Shown here: positions 63,848 through 64,000 of the stretch, one piece after another
Layout: each line of letters begins with the position of its first letter
Numbering within the stretch: the stretch's first letter is position 1
Assembly: GCF_013410875.1 (NCBI RefSeq)
Contig: NZ_JACCCU010000002.1
Location: 744,001 to 808,000 of the forward strand
Length of the DNA: 64,000 bases
Source of the DNA: Tunturiibacter empetritectus
GTDB taxonomy: Bacteria > Acidobacteriota > Terriglobia > Terriglobales > Acidobacteriaceae
Direction: 5' to 3'
Translations under genes and position numbers: made by a program
The notes under the pieces: generated by a model
Told to the model about the DNA's origin: nothing
Databases searched by the model: none
The model's input: the letters and a program-made list of their open reading frames with translations, nothing else

Positions 63848-64000
63848 AGGGTCTCCTCTACAACGTAACTATGTTTTGTTGTCGGATGAGTAAACTGTCG
63901 CAGGAGTTGCCTAGGGGCCCCTGGAACTTGCCGCCGATGTCGAGTTACGGATGCCGCCTCAGGGAACCGCGATCTCCTAGAGGTCTTTTTGGGCCAGATT

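Overview
The window looks like chromosomal DNA of a heterotrophic, GC-rich Gram-negative bacterium. The best guess is an acidobacterium of the Terriglobia/Granulicella/Edaphobacter type. The reasons are an Oar-like TonB-dependent receptor with an N-terminal carboxypeptidase-regulatory-like domain, a giant Ig-like/FG-GAP exported protein, PadR plus short membrane-partner pairs, several families of short intergenic repeats, Tat-exported sugar enzymes and many carbohydrate or peptide scavenging genes. This placement is inference from gene content. No rRNA, tRNA, CRISPR array, prophage or insertion sequence was seen.

Layout. 1-9.8 kb: a truncated exported protein, thioredoxin reductase (trxB), membrane proteins, a PadR regulator with its membrane partner, an exported alpha/beta hydrolase, a lone AAA ATPase, and a yggS-amino acid permease pair. 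9.9-17 kb: a small outer-membrane barrel and a 2166-residue Ig-repeat protein, both on the minus strand. 17.3-24.3 kb: an amino-sugar catabolic cluster (nagB-II, nagA, GntR regulator, NagP/FucP-type permease, nanE) next to a Tat-exported lactonase; shared operator-like sites link its parts. 24.4-28.3 kb: a strong terminator, a CGNR zinc-finger regulator with a palindromic operator, an RlpA-like protein, a membrane protein and an HSL-family esterase. 28.3-33 kb: etfB-etfA with a membrane Fe-S oxidoreductase, forming a route from acyl-CoA oxidation to quinone. 33.3-41.9 kb: a membrane-anchored MutS-like ATPase, a Tat-exported GH1 beta-glucosidase, the TonB-dependent receptor and a GntR/FCD regulator. 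42-46 kb: a penicillin-acylase family enzyme and a nucleotide pyrophosphatase/phosphodiesterase, both exported.

46.2-56.4 kb holds a complete reductive pyrimidine (uracil/thymine) degradation pathway. It contains a beta-ureidopropionase-type amidohydrolase, preT, preA, dihydropyrimidinase, an NCS1 permease, a class III aminotransferase and, on the opposite strand, a CoA-acylating (methyl)malonate-semialdehyde dehydrogenase. Together these would take uracil to acetyl-CoA, or thymine to propionyl-CoA.

56.7-61.6 kb is the most interesting part: a tight four-gene unit encoding an ECF sigma factor, a membrane anti-sigma factor with a zinc-binding ZAS motif, an unknown protein and a TPR-CHAT protease with intact His/Cys residues, ending at a strong terminator. 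It parallels the sigma/anti-sigma/TPR-CHAT part of type III-E CRISPR systems but has no CRISPR components. It may be a free-standing proteolytic sigma-factor switch. The window ends with an MliC-like lysozyme inhibitor, an MFS permease broken by an apparent 1-base deletion, and a small Cys-rich protein.

The intergenic DNA is itself notable. At least four families of short dispersed repeats recur between genes, and there is a GGGA-rich tract, a GT/CA-biased tract and several small ORFs with good ribosome-binding sites.
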